The notes under the pieces: model-generated
What the model saw: the letters and a program-made list of their open reading frames with translations, nothing else
What the model was told of the DNA's origin: nothing
Databases searched by the model: none
Assembly: GCF_003173775.1 (NCBI RefSeq)
Contig: NZ_CP029552.1
Span: 3,396,001 to 3,460,000 of the forward strand
DNA: 64,000 nt
Source of the DNA: Methylobacterium sp. 17Sr1-1
GTDB taxonomy: Bacteria; Pseudomonadota; Alphaproteobacteria; Rhizobiales; Beijerinckiaceae
Direction: 5' to 3'
Translations under genes and position numbers: made by a program
In this document: positions 1 to 9,062 of the stretch, one piece after another
Layout: each line of letters starts with the position of its first letter
Numbering within the stretch: the stretch's first letter is position 1

Positions 1-105
1 CTCGCGCCGAACAGCCGCTCTCGCCGCCCCGGCGAGCAGCCGGTGCGGCTCGGCCAGGGTCGCGGATGAGGGTTAACGGTGTGTTGATGAGGCGCGCCGC
101 CTGAT

Positions 106-288
106 CCCTCCCCCCTCTGCGGGGGAGGGTGGCCCCCGGAGGGGCCGGGAGAGGGGCAGCGCGACCCTGATCCAGGGTTCGCCCTGCATCGAGGTCGCGA
201 CCTCTTGAGAAGCGGCGTCCCTTCTTCCGGCCTGCGCACGAGTGCTTCGCACTCGCAGCAGGCCACCCTCCCCCGCAGAGGGGGAGGA
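106..288. repeat. Palindromic repeat family A, copy 1
   Basis: A GC-rich element opens with CCCTCCCCCCTCTGCGGGGG and closes with its inverted counterpart (CCCTCCCCCGCAGAGGGGG), and carries an internal palindrome GCGAGTGCTTCGCACTCGC-like core. Related copies lie at 43561-43725, 57531-57718 and, as a half copy, 62709-62774. It lies just past the stop of the leftward glycosyltransferase, where it could act as a 3' structured element. The first 105 bases of the window show no supportable gene. Confidence 0.8.
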
Positions 289-323
289 TTCTCCCGCGCC
301 GCACCGCCATTCGCCCGGACCAC

Positions 324-1493
324 CTACGCCGCCGTGGCGGCCACCACCTGCCCACTGCCTGCGAGCGCCGCCTCGTAGACCTCCACGTAGCGCGCCGCGA
401 CGCTCGACCAGCGGTAATCCGACAGGTCCTCCGCGCCGCGCAGGATCGCGCCGCGCTCCAGCCGGTCGTAGGCGCCGCGGATCGCCGCGGCGGCGGCCGC
501 GGCATCGGCGAAATCCGTGAGCGTGATCGACGGGTGGCGCTGTTTCAGCCAGGCGAAGGCGTCGTTGGGATGGGCCACCGGGACGAGGCCGGCGCTCAGG
601 GCCTCGATCAGCGCGATCCCGAATCCCTCGTATTGCGAGGCCGAGACGAACAGGCTCGACTGCCCGATCAGCTCGCGGACCGCAGGGGCGTCGAGGCCGG
701 TATGCAGGCTCACCGAACCGGTGAGCCCCAGGCGGTCGGCCTCGGCGGTGAGGGCCTCCGCGGTGACGTCGGAGGGCACGCCGACGATCCGCAGGCGCCA
801 GCCGGCCCCGTCGGCGTTCAGCGCCTGCATGGTCGCGAGCAGCCGGTCGAGGCGCTTGTTGTAGGCGAAGCGCCCGATCGTCAGCAGCGCGCGGCGGGGC
901 TCGGGAGCGGCGGCGCCGGCGAATTTCTCCAGGTCGACGCCGTTCTGGATCACCGGCACGCCGCCGTGCGTGATGCCCTGGAACAGCCGGGCGTCGCTGT
1001 CGCTGCACGCCACGATCGCCTCGTAGCCGCGCACGCTCATCCGGGTCGGGCCGTCGAACCACAGCTTCTTCAGCCGCGAATGCGCGCTGGTGTGGAAGAA
1101 GCCGCCATGGGTCGTCGCCACCATCGGGCGGCGGTGCAGGGGCTTCGCGAGCGCGAAGGCGTCGAAGAAGAAATCGACGGCGTGGACGTGGACGAGGTCG
1201 GCGTCGCCGAGGTGCCGGAAGACCGAGGGCGCGACAGGGTAGCGGTGCGAGCCGAAGAACGGGATCCGCTCGATGTCGATCCCCTCCAGCCGCTCCCGCG
1301 CCGGCAGCCGCGCCTCGGGCGCCGAGAACAGCCGGTCGAGGGTCAGGACCCGAACGCGGTGGCCGAGGCGGGCCTGCTCGCGGGCGAGGTTGGCGACGAA
1401 ATCCTCGAGCCCGCCGCGGTTGGGCAGGAACTGGCGGACTACGTGCAGGATCGAGAGGGAGGATCGCGTCGGGGTGCTCACGATGTCGCTCAC
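324..1493 (-). CDS. GT4-family glycosyltransferase
   Basis: A 389-residue retaining glycosyltransferase of the GT-B fold, presumed cytoplasmic and acting in extracellular polysaccharide assembly. The N-terminal domain has ILHVVRQFLPNRGG (the glycine-rich acceptor loop), and the C-terminal domain carries the GT4 E-x7-E signature in SQYEGFGIALIEALSAG. The GTG start at 1493 is chosen because it overlaps the stop of the upstream glycosidase gene in a GTGA junction; upstream extensions are low-complexity shadow sequence. It is the last gene of a leftward operon (flippase, glycosidase, transferase). Donor and acceptor sugars cannot be told from sequence. Confidence 0.9.
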   Translation of the reverse strand: MSDIVSTPTRSSLSILHVVRQFLPNRGGLEDFVANLAREQARLGHRVRVLTLDRLFSAPEARLPARERLEGIDIERIPFFGSHRYPVAPSVFRHLGDADLVHVHAVDFFFDAFALAKPLHRRPMVATTHGGFFHTSAHSRLKKLWFDGPTRMSVRGYEAIVACSDSDARLFQGITHGGVPVIQNGVDLEKFAGAAAPEPRRALLTIGRFAYNKRLDRLLATMQALNADGAGWRLRIVGVPSDVTAEALTAEADRLGLTGSVSLHTGLDAPAVRELIGQSSLFVSASQYEGFGIALIEALSAGLVPVAHPNDAFAWLKQRHPSITLTDFADAAAAAAAIRGAYDRLERGAILRGAEDLSDYRWSSVAARYVEVYEAALAGSGQVVAATAA

Positions 1494-2506
1494 GGCTCGC
1501 AGGAGGGCTTGGACCGGGCGGCGGCCTGGATCGCGGCCACGACGGGGGCGGTGGCGCCGGCGGGGTCGAGCCGCAGCGGATAATCCGGTGCCCACAGGTC
1601 GCCGGCGGCCCACACGGTCCAGCCGATCCAGGCCTGCGGGTTCGCGTTGAGGTGGCGCAGGATCGCCCCCAGGCGATCGGCGCAGCCGCGGTTGCCGGGG
1701 GCACCGATCTCGCCGAGGAAAGCGCGGCGTCCGTTCTGGGCGAGCCAGCCGGTCAGGCGCTCCACGGCCTGGAGGGCGTCGGCGCCGCGGCTGCACTCGG
1801 CATGGGTGCCGGAATAGTCGGCGTCGAGGTACTGATGCACCTCGTAGGCGAAGTTGTCGCCCGGATCGACCGTACCGAGCATGATCGCGGCGTTGTTGCC
1901 GGTCGGCAGGTCGGCGGTCCAGCTATGCGCCCCGGTCCAGCCTGAGCCCGGCACCAGCACCAGCTGCTTGGCCCCCGTCTCCCGGATCGCCGCGATGGCG
2001 GCGTTGGCGGCGGTGAGCCAGCGGTCGGCCGGGATGTCGTGCGGCTCGTTCATCAGCCCGAACACCACCGAGGCATCGCCCCGGAAGTGCCGCGCCAGGC
2101 GCCGCCAGACGTCGGCGAAGGCCTCTGGCGTCACCATCTCGGTGCCGATCCGCGCCTTGCCGTAATAGGCGTAGTTGTGCAGGTCGATCACCGTGCGCAT
2201 CCCTCCTTGCGTCGCGGCCGAGACCGCGGCTTCGAGGCGGGCGAGCTCCTCCGGATCGAGGGGCTGGCGCAGGGCCGGCTGCAGCCGCTCCCAGCGGACC
2301 GGCAGCCGCATCGTCGTCATCCCCAGACCCGCGAAGCGGCCGATCGTCGGCGCCGAGGGGTAGAGGTAGTCGAAGCCGTAGCGGCCCGGCACGGTGCCGA
2401 ACTCGGCCCCGCTGATGTTGACGCCGCGCAGGCAGGTGGGCGCCGCAGCGGCAGGGGAGGGGGGGAGCGCCAGGATCAGGCAGGCGAGGGCGAGGAGGCG
2501 GCGCAT
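1490..2506 (-). CDS. Secreted glycoside hydrolase, family 5 (cellulase-like)
   Basis: A 338-residue protein with a signal peptide (MRRLLALACLILALPPSPAAAA, then the mature TCLRGVN). The fold is a GH5 TIM barrel: acid/base Glu154 in LMNEPHD and nucleophile Glu266 in FLGEIGAPGN, with conserved MRLPVRWERLQ and EVHQY segments. It probably cleaves or edits a beta-linked glucan or exopolysaccharide in the periplasm or outside. Start 2506 is preceded by GGAATGAG; an in-frame ATG at 2521 is possible. It sits directly after the flippase gene and its stop overlaps the next transferase start, so it is likely co-expressed with the polysaccharide machinery. Substrate is not determinable. Confidence 0.88.
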   Translation of the reverse strand: MRRLLALACLILALPPSPAAAAPTCLRGVNISGAEFGTVPGRYGFDYLYPSAPTIGRFAGLGMTTMRLPVRWERLQPALRQPLDPEELARLEAAVSAATQGGMRTVIDLHNYAYYGKARIGTEMVTPEAFADVWRRLARHFRGDASVVFGLMNEPHDIPADRWLTAANAAIAAIRETGAKQLVLVPGSGWTGAHSWTADLPTGNNAAIMLGTVDPGDNFAYEVHQYLDADYSGTHAECSRGADALQAVERLTGWLAQNGRRAFLGEIGAPGNRGCADRLGAILRHLNANPQAWIGWTVWAAGDLWAPDYPLRLDPAGATAPVVAAIQAAARSKPSCEP

Positions 2507-2507
2507 C

Positions 2508-3962
2508 TCATTCCGCCGCATGCGCGGGAGCCGCCGCCGCGTGCGCGGGGGCCGGGGAGAGGGGTTGCGCCGGGGCCCAGGCCCGGCGGGTGAAGAAGGC
2601 GGTCGCGCGGCTGTCGATGTCCCAGTTCGCCCGCACCCAGCGGGCGAGCACCAGGTTGATGACGATCGTCCAGCCGACATTCGCCACCGCGACGCCCATG
2701 ATGCCGAACGGCACCGCGATGAGGCAGAGCAGGACCGCGTAGACGGAGTACAGGATCGCGTTGCTGATCAGGATGTAGCGCTCGCCGCCGCCGATCGTGA
2801 GCAACGTCGGGCCGGGGCCGAAGAAGGCGCCCACCACCGCCGACAGGCTGAGCACCATCAGCACGTCGGTATGGGCGGCGAAATCCGGCTTGAACAGGCC
2901 GAGGGCGAAGGGCGCGCCGACCGCCATCACCACGGCGCCCGCCGACGAGATCGCGAAGCTCGCCAGCGACAGCCGGCCGATCAGGCGCTGCGCCCCCTCC
3001 CGGTCGCGGGCCTGGAAGTGGCTCGCGATCATCGGCATGCTGACCGTGTCGATCGCCGCGCTCGGCAGGTTGATCAGCGTCGCGTAGCGCAGGGCGACGA
3101 AGTAGAACGCTGCCTGTTCCATGCCGAGAGCGGCGCCGACGATCACGGTCTCGAGGAAGGCGGCCGCGGCCACGATCACGTTGTTGGCGGTGAACAGCAG
3201 GCTCTCGCCGCGCCAACCCTGTGCCTTGTGCGGGTGGCGGAAGCCCCCGCGCCAGGAATCCCAGCCGTGCAGCCCCGCGAGGTGGCGGATCTGGTAGAGC
3301 GTCATCGCGAGGAGCAGACCGAGCACGATCTCCATCGCGACCGTCGCGCCGGTGAGGAGGCCGGCCGAGGCGGCGCCCCAGAGCAGCACCGAGCAGGCGC
3401 CGCGCCACACCACCTCCCGGGGCAGCAGCGCGAGCCAGATCCGGCCGTGAACGCGAAAATAGTTCTGCAGGTACTCGGACAGGGCGAACACGCCCGCGAA
3501 GGCACAGGCGAGGTGGAGCCGGTGATAGGGGTCGGGCAGGGCCTCCTCGGCGACGAAGACCACCGCGCTCGAGGCCAGCATCAGCAGAATCGCCGCGGTG
3601 ACCCAGGCGAGGTTGTAGCGCACCAGCGCGTCGTTGTGCGGCACCACGCCGTCGCGCGCCCGGTAATGCTTCAGCACCAGGTTCTGCTGGCCGAACGCCG
3701 CGATCAGCCCGAGCCCGCTGCCGAAGGTGAACAGGAACACGTAGACGCCGTACTCGTAGGTGGTGAGCAGGCGGCTCGCGACCAGCAGCATCACGAAGCC
3801 GAGGACGGCGCTCGCGATGCGGGCGACGAAGGCCGAGGCGAATTGCTGCGTGCGGCCCGACCGGCGCAGCCGCGCGACGAGTGTCAGCATCGTGTCCGTG
3901 GCCTCTCGCTGAGCGCGGGGGCTTGTCGCGCCCGCCGCTCCGACTCCCGGGGTAGCAGTCAT
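2508..3962 (-). CDS. Polysaccharide flippase, Wzx/MOP superfamily
   Basis: A 484-residue inner-membrane protein with about 12-14 hydrophobic segments, beginning with SAVLGFVMLLVASRLLTTYEYG, typical of polysaccharide-biosynthesis (RfbX/Wzx) transporters in the MOP superfamily. It would move lipid-linked repeat units across the inner membrane. The C-terminal tail is rich in Ala/Pro/His and looks unstructured. An alternative start is the Met at 3890. It is first in the leftward operon; the 277-base gap to the divergent GT26 gene (4240) should hold promoters for both directions. No Wzy polymerase is seen nearby. Confidence 0.87.
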   Translation of the reverse strand: MTATPGVGAAGATSPRAQREATDTMLTLVARLRRSGRTQQFASAFVARIASAVLGFVMLLVASRLLTTYEYGVYVFLFTFGSGLGLIAAFGQQNLVLKHYRARDGVVPHNDALVRYNLAWVTAAILLMLASSAVVFVAEEALPDPYHRLHLACAFAGVFALSEYLQNYFRVHGRIWLALLPREVVWRGACSVLLWGAASAGLLTGATVAMEIVLGLLLAMTLYQIRHLAGLHGWDSWRGGFRHPHKAQGWRGESLLFTANNVIVAAAAFLETVIVGAALGMEQAAFYFVALRYATLINLPSAAIDTVSMPMIASHFQARDREGAQRLIGRLSLASFAISSAGAVVMAVGAPFALGLFKPDFAAHTDVLMVLSLSAVVGAFFGPGPTLLTIGGGERYILISNAILYSVYAVLLCLIAVPFGIMGVAVANVGWTIVINLVLARWVRANWDIDSRATAFFTRRAWAPAQPLSPAPAHAAAAPAHAAE

Positions 3963-4239
3963 CCCCTATCGGGACTTTAACGCGATCCCTCGCACCCGCT
4001 GCGAATGCCGAGACATCATCGCCTTGCCGGCCCGGGACGAGAAGCTTAGCCATTCGCAACGACTCAGATACGGCGTTGTCGGTATTCGTCCAATCTGTCG
4101 TTAACCCTGCGCTGAATTAAGACTGCATCTCGGATGGGGTGGGCTGCATTCACTTTGCGCGGGGCGCGACCGGCCGGTAATTCTTCATCGATCCCGGCGA
4201 TGGTCTTGCCTCGACACGGATCACCTCAACCCCGATTGG

Positions 4240-5058
4240 ATGCGTCCCATGCCTGACCGCACCCTCGACATGGCGCCTGGAGCCGCGAGCGTCGACCGTC
4301 TCGATCTCGAGGGCGTCACCGTGAGCGACCTCACCCGCGACCAGCTGCTCGCCCGCCTGCGCGACGTCCTCGACCGGCGCGCCCAGCTGTGCCTCGGCTT
4401 CTGCAACGCCAACATGCTGCTCAAGGCCCTGTGCACGCCGGCCTACGCGGCGTCCCTGCGCAGCTTCCTGCTCGTCAGCGACGGGCTCGGGATCGACCTG
4501 TGCTCGGCCCTGTTCCGCGGCCGCTTCTTCCGCCAGAACCTCAACGGCACCGACCTGATCCCGGCCTTCCTGGCCGCCGAGACGGTACCGCGCACGCTGT
4601 TCCTGCTCGGGGCCAAGCCCGGCATCGCCGAGGCGGCGGCGCGCAACCTGGCGCTGCTCTATCCCCAGCACCGGGTCGTCGGCGTGCAGGACGGCTACTT
4701 TCCGGCCGAGGAGCTGGGGGCGGTGATCGCCGGGATCAACGCCGCCTCGCCCGACATCCTGCTCGTCGCCCTCGGCAATCCGGGCCAGGAGACCTTCATC
4801 GCCGAGCACGCGCACCGGATCGACGCGCGGCTGCTGATGGGGGTCGGGGCGCTGCTCGACTACACGGCCGGCGCGTCCGTCCGGGCCCCTGCGGCGTTCC
4901 GCCTCGTGCGGCTCGAGTGGTTGTTCCGCCTTCTGCGCGAGCCGCGCCGCCTCGGGCGCCGTTACACCGTCGACATCGTGGTCTTCGTGGCGACGATCCT
5001 CCGCCTACGGCTGGCGGGCCTCGTGCGCGACCGTCCCTTCCGCGTCGCCCGCTCGTGA
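4240..5058 (+). CDS. WecG/TagA/CpsF-family glycosyltransferase (GT26)
   Basis: A 272-residue member of the GT26 family, which transfers a sugar (often ManNAc-type) onto undecaprenyl-linked intermediates at the inner face of the membrane. Family hallmarks are FCNANMLLKA, LLVSDGLGIDL, FLLGAKPG and ILLVALGNPGQETFI, followed by a basic C-terminal region (RLVRLEWLFRLLREPRRLGRR) that likely contacts the membrane. ATG codons at 4240 and 4249 are both possible; neither has a strong Shine-Dalgarno. It is first of three rightward genes in the polysaccharide locus. Confidence 0.9.
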   Translation: MRPMPDRTLDMAPGAASVDRLDLEGVTVSDLTRDQLLARLRDVLDRRAQLCLGFCNANMLLKALCTPAYAASLRSFLLVSDGLGIDLCSALFRGRFFRQNLNGTDLIPAFLAAETVPRTLFLLGAKPGIAEAAARNLALLYPQHRVVGVQDGYFPAEELGAVIAGINAASPDILLVALGNPGQETFIAEHAHRIDARLLMGVGALLDYTAGASVRAPAAFRLVRLEWLFRLLREPRRLGRRYTVDIVVFVATILRLRLAGLVRDRPFRVARS

Positions 5059-5183
5059 TCCTGGCGCCGGCGCGAGGGGGCTGGCCTCTCGTAGACAATT
5101 CGGCAAACTTGAAGACCTAGAACAATCGACGAGGGCAACGGCATCGGGCGCTGCTCGGCGGACAGGGCGAAGGACGAGTTCAG

Positions 5184-7040
5184 ATGCTGACCGACGGCGC
5201 ACGCGAAGGGCCGATCTCGGGGCCGATCCTGGGACCGGCCGCGGAGAGCCTGGCGGCGGAGCCGGTCCCGGTCGTGCTCGGCGACGCGTTCGGCTGGTTC
5301 AGCCCGGGCGCGCGCCGGCGCGGCGTTCTCCTTTGCGGCACCTTCGGGTTCGAGCAATGGTGCGCCTACCGCTCCTGGCGCGAGCTCGCCGCGATGATCG
5401 CCGGCACCGGCTGCCCGACCCTGCGCTTCGACTATCCGGGCCAGGGCGATTCCCGTGATCCGGCGGGCCCCGAGATCCCGGCGGCGCTCGACGCGATCCG
5501 GGCCGGTATCGCCTACCTGCGCGAGCGGGCGGGGGCGGAGGAGGTCGTGGTGGTGGGCCTGCGCCTCGGCGCGACCCTGGCCGCGCTCTCGGGCGGGGAC
5601 ATCGACCGGCTGGTGATGCTGGCGCCGTTCTCCACCGGCAAGGCCTATCGCCGCGAGATGGCGATGCAGTCGCGGCTCATCGACGTGATGCCCGACCGCA
5701 CGCCGATGCCGCAGGAGCCCGACTCGCTGATGGTCGGCAGCTTCCTCCTCGGGCCGCGGACCCTCGCCGACCTCGCCCGGCTCGACCTCGCGGCCTCCAA
5801 GCGCGCCCCGGCGCCGCAGATCCTGATGCTCGGGCCGAAGATCGAGACCCTGGCCGAGCGCTACCGGGCGCTCGGGAGCGATGTCGAGACCGGGCCGCTC
5901 CCCGACCTGACCCAGCTCGTCTCCGATCCGCTCTTCCCCCGCCTTCCGGCCGAGACCTTCGCGCGGGTGCGCGACTTCGCCGTGGCGCAGGCGCCCGCGC
6001 CGGCCGCCTCCTCGCCCGTCCCCGCGTCCATCCCCTCGCCCGCGCCGTGCCGGCTCGCCGATGCGGCGTGGCAGGAGGAGGTGTCGCGCTTCGGCCCCGG
6101 CCTCGTCGGCATCCTGTGCCGGCCGCGGGGGGCGTGGGGCGGCGGCACGGTGCTGGTGGTCAATTCCGGGCGCAACCCGCGCGCCGGCCACGGCCGGCAG
6201 ACGACGCAGCTCGCCCGGCGGCTGGCTGCGTCCGGCATCGCCTCGTTCCGCTTCGACCTGCGCGGCGTCGGCGACAGCGCCGAGCGCCCGGACGGCGCCC
6301 CGCCGCTCTACACCGTGGACGCGGTCGAGGACGTCCAGGCCGCGCTCAACCATCTCGAGGCCCGGCAGCACACGCCCTGCGTGGTCCTCGGCGTCTGCAG
6401 CGGCGCGTTCCTGGCCTTCCAGACGATCTGCCGCGACGAACGGCTGTCCGCGGCGGTCCTGGTCAACCTGTACTGCTTCGACGTCGCGCCCGGCACCGAC
6501 GTCGAGACGATGATCCGCGATTCCTTCCGCGGCGAGGTGAGCTACGCGGAGCGGGCGCGGCAGGGCGCCCTCTGGCGCCGGATCGTCAGCGGCGAACTGC
6601 CCGTCGGCCGGATCCTGCGGGCGGTGGGGCGCGACGCCCGGGCCCGGCTCGCGGCCTGGACGGCGCGCATCCCGGGCCTCGCCCCGGGCGGCGTGACGGT
6701 GGCCCGGCGGGTGGCGCGGCTGCGCCGCCGCGGCGCACGGATCCACGCGGTCTACAGCCGGGGCGACCGGGGCATCGCCGCGCTCGCCGCCAATCTCGGC
6801 CAGTCGCCCGAGGGTATCGCGCGCAAGCTCGGCTACCCCGTCACCGTCCTGGACGACGTCGACCACAACCTGAGCCGGCCCGCCGACCAGGAGCGGCTCT
6901 TCGCGATCGTGCGGGACGCCGTCGAGGATGCGCGGCGCGCCCGCAGCGCCGAGCCCGAAGCCGGCCTGGCGGCCCGCCCGCGCGACGTCCCGGACCCGTC
7001 CGGGTCCCGTCCGGCCCCCGTTGCGGCGGTGCGGGCGTGA
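5184..7040 (+). CDS. Tandem alpha/beta hydrolase fusion with altered nucleophile sites
   Basis: A 618-residue protein of two alpha/beta hydrolase domains, about residues 35-265 and 295-590, joined by a Pro/Ala/Ser linker near 269-288. The N-terminal domain has the elbow GLRLG (125-129), with Arg where a Ser nucleophile is expected, and lacks a clear C-terminal Asp-His pair. The C-terminal domain has GVCSG (403-407), implying a Cys405 nucleophile, and DVDHNLS with a plausible catalytic His. Such hydrolases accompany exopolysaccharide and exosortase loci, but the reaction is unknown; acyl transfer or polymer editing are options. The stop overlaps the next gene in a GTGA junction. Confidence 0.75.
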   Translation: MLTDGAREGPISGPILGPAAESLAAEPVPVVLGDAFGWFSPGARRRGVLLCGTFGFEQWCAYRSWRELAAMIAGTGCPTLRFDYPGQGDSRDPAGPEIPAALDAIRAGIAYLRERAGAEEVVVVGLRLGATLAALSGGDIDRLVMLAPFSTGKAYRREMAMQSRLIDVMPDRTPMPQEPDSLMVGSFLLGPRTLADLARLDLAASKRAPAPQILMLGPKIETLAERYRALGSDVETGPLPDLTQLVSDPLFPRLPAETFARVRDFAVAQAPAPAASSPVPASIPSPAPCRLADAAWQEEVSRFGPGLVGILCRPRGAWGGGTVLVVNSGRNPRAGHGRQTTQLARRLAASGIASFRFDLRGVGDSAERPDGAPPLYTVDAVEDVQAALNHLEARQHTPCVVLGVCSGAFLAFQTICRDERLSAAVLVNLYCFDVAPGTDVETMIRDSFRGEVSYAERARQGALWRRIVSGELPVGRILRAVGRDARARLAAWTARIPGLAPGGVTVARRVARLRRRGARIHAVYSRGDRGIAALAANLGQSPEGIARKLGYPVTVLDDVDHNLSRPADQERLFAIVRDAVEDARRARSAEPEAGLAARPRDVPDPSGSRPAPVAAVRA

Positions 7041-8083
7041 GCGGCGTCGCCCTCACCGGCGGCCCGGGGGCCGCGCGGGCGACCCTCGTCGTGACGGCCA
7101 GGCCCGGAGCGCGTTGCGGCGTCTCCGACTACACCGAGAAGCTGCGCACGATCATCGGCGAGCGCGGCCTCGACGTCCGGGTGGAGCGCCTGCCGACCTG
7201 GTCGGTCCGGGGCCTGCTGCGCGTCTGGCGGCAGGGCGCCGGCCGCCGCTCGGTCCTGCACGTGCAGTACCCGTCGATGAATCTCGGCAAGTCGCCGGCC
7301 GTCGCCCTCGCGCCGGTCCTGGTCGGGGGCTCGCGCCTCTACCTGACCCTGCACGAGTTCACGATCTTCAACCGGGTCCGGAAATGCTATTTCCTGACCT
7401 TCGCGCTGTCGCGCGCCACGGTGATCTTCTCGAACGAGTTCGAGCGCCGCGCCTTCGAGGCGTTCTTCCCTGTCCGCCGCTGCCGCACGCTGGTGGTGCC
7501 GATCGGCTCCAACATCGCGGTCGGCCGGCCGGACGTCCCCTCCGAGGCGCGCGAGCCGACGCTGGTCTATTTCGGCCAGATCGGCCCGGACAAGGGTCTC
7601 GAGGATTTCCTGGCGGTGGCGGAGCGGCTGCGCGCCGAGGGCGAGCGGCTCGCCATCGCGGTCATCGGCTCGCCCTCCGGCCCCGATTGCCCGGTCTTCC
7701 GGGAGGTCTCGGCGCGGGCCGAACGGCTCGGAATCCGGCTCGTCCTCAATGCCGAGCCGGAGCGGGTCTCCGACGAATTGTCCCGGGCCCGCGTCGCCCT
7801 CCTGCCGTTCCCCGACGGGGTGAGCGAGAAGCGCGGATCGGCTCTCGCGTGCCTGGAGCACGGCCTGGCGGTCGTCACCACGCACTCGGCCAAGACGCCG
7901 GACTGGCTCGAGGCCGCGACGGTGCCCCACCTCTCGGTCGAGGCGACGGCGGCCGCCATCCGCGGGCTGGTCTCGGCGGAGGGCCACCGCGCGGCCCTCG
8001 CCGGCCGCGATCCGGACGCCCTGCGCGCCCGCACCTGGCCGAGCATCGCCGAGCGGCACCTGGCACTGTACGGGTTGGGATGA
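7037..8083 (+). CDS. Glycosyltransferase, GT4-like
   Basis: A 348-residue GT-B-fold transferase. The start of the C-terminal nucleotide-sugar domain is visible in TLVYFGQIGPDKGLEDFL, and there is a degenerate donor-site segment around FPDGVSEKRGSALACLEHG, in place of a clean E-x7-E. The N-terminal RPGARCGVSDYTEKLR resembles the acceptor loop of GT4 enzymes. The GTG start at 7037 overlaps the hydrolase stop (GTGA), indicating translational coupling. Likely adds a residue to the lipid-linked exopolysaccharide unit; specificity unknown. Confidence 0.8.
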   Translation: MSGVALTGGPGAARATLVVTARPGARCGVSDYTEKLRTIIGERGLDVRVERLPTWSVRGLLRVWRQGAGRRSVLHVQYPSMNLGKSPAVALAPVLVGGSRLYLTLHEFTIFNRVRKCYFLTFALSRATVIFSNEFERRAFEAFFPVRRCRTLVVPIGSNIAVGRPDVPSEAREPTLVYFGQIGPDKGLEDFLAVAERLRAEGERLAIAVIGSPSGPDCPVFREVSARAERLGIRLVLNAEPERVSDELSRARVALLPFPDGVSEKRGSALACLEHGLAVVTTHSAKTPDWLEAATVPHLSVEATAAAIRGLVSAEGHRAALAGRDPDALRARTWPSIAERHLALYGLG

Positions 8084-8197
8084 CGTGGCGTCTGTTTGAT
8101 CTATTGTATTGCTAATAAACCGCGGGATCGCCTGGAGAGGGGGGACGCGCTTTATCTTTTCTCGAACATCTCGGGCGGAAAGCGTTTGACCTCCGGG

Positions 8198-9001
8198 TCA
8201 GCCCCCCGCCGCCGCGGCGAAGGCCCGGCTCAGCCCCTGCCACACCTCCATCCCGTACATGATCTCGCCGCCCGGCGGCGGCCGGGAGAAGTCGTAGACC
8301 GGCGCCGCCCGGAAGCGCTCGGGGCCGAACCCGAACAGGGCGAGGTTGCCGGTCTGGCTGCGATGGCAGGCGAAGGCCGCCTCCTTGCGGCGGGCCGCCT
8401 CCGGCGTCAGCGGGACGACGACCTCCGGGCAGCCCGGATCGTCGAGGAAGCGCCCGGTGCGCAAGGCCCCGTTCACCCGGTGGTAGCTGGTGAATTCGAG
8501 CCGCGCCGGGGCGTGGCTGCCCTGGCGGGCGAGGCGCGCGCAGGCCTGCTGCACCGCGAAGGCCGCCGCGTCGTGATCGAAATGGCCGCCCTCGTAGGGG
8601 TGGGTCAGGACCGCGTCGACGCAGATCAGGTCCTCGGCCAGCCGCTCGATCACGGTCGCCAGGTGGTCCGCGAGCCGCCCGTCCGGGATTTCGTAGAAGA
8701 CCTGGCGGGCGAGGCGGCCCTCGACCAGCACGGCGAGCGCGTCGACGAGCTCGCCGCGTCGCGCCGCCGCGTAGGCCTGGCGCGTCGGGAACCCGGCCTG
8801 CGCCGCGAAGGCCGGATCGAGCGGCGCGCCGTCCGAGATCTGCAGCAGGGTGAGGTCCCGCAGATGGGCCATCACGCCGCCGAGCCCGATCGTCTCGTCG
8901 TCCGGATGCGCCGTGACGACCGCCACCGCCAGATCGAGGGGCTGGCGCGCCGCCAGGGTGCGCAGCACCCGCTCCCCGGCCGCGGCAGGATCGGTCGTCA
9001 T
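8198..9001 (-). CDS. PIG-L family deacetylase
   Basis: A 267-residue LmbE/PIG-L metal-dependent deacetylase. The zinc-binding AHPDDE motif lies near residues 26-31, and a second metal and catalytic region is HPYEGGHFDHDAAA. Family members remove N-acetyl groups from GlcNAc-containing substrates, so a role in tailoring an exopolysaccharide sugar fits the context. Start 9001 is chosen for GAGG seven bases upstream and for placing AHPDDE near the N terminus; in-frame ATGs at 9013 and 9052 are alternatives. It is last in a leftward four-gene operon. The 114-base gap to the convergent transferase is AT-richer but shows no clear terminator. Confidence 0.87.
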   Translation of the reverse strand: MTTDPAAAGERVLRTLAARQPLDLAVAVVTAHPDDETIGLGGVMAHLRDLTLLQISDGAPLDPAFAAQAGFPTRQAYAAARRGELVDALAVLVEGRLARQVFYEIPDGRLADHLATVIERLAEDLICVDAVLTHPYEGGHFDHDAAAFAVQQACARLARQGSHAPARLEFTSYHRVNGALRTGRFLDDPGCPEVVVPLTPEAARRKEAAFACHRSQTGNLALFGFGPERFRAAPVYDFSRPPPGGEIMYGMEVWQGLSRAFAAAAGG

Positions 9002-9062
9002 GGGCGTCCTCATGGTCGTCGTCTTCTTGGCGGCTTCGGCCCGGGTGGTCATGCGGTGAGAT

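Noticed and set aside
73..1704. A 543-residue open frame on the minus strand over the GT4 gene
   Set aside because: Arg/Pro/Gly-rich shadow of the real gene in another frame, typical of high-GC DNA; no domains or ribosome-binding site.
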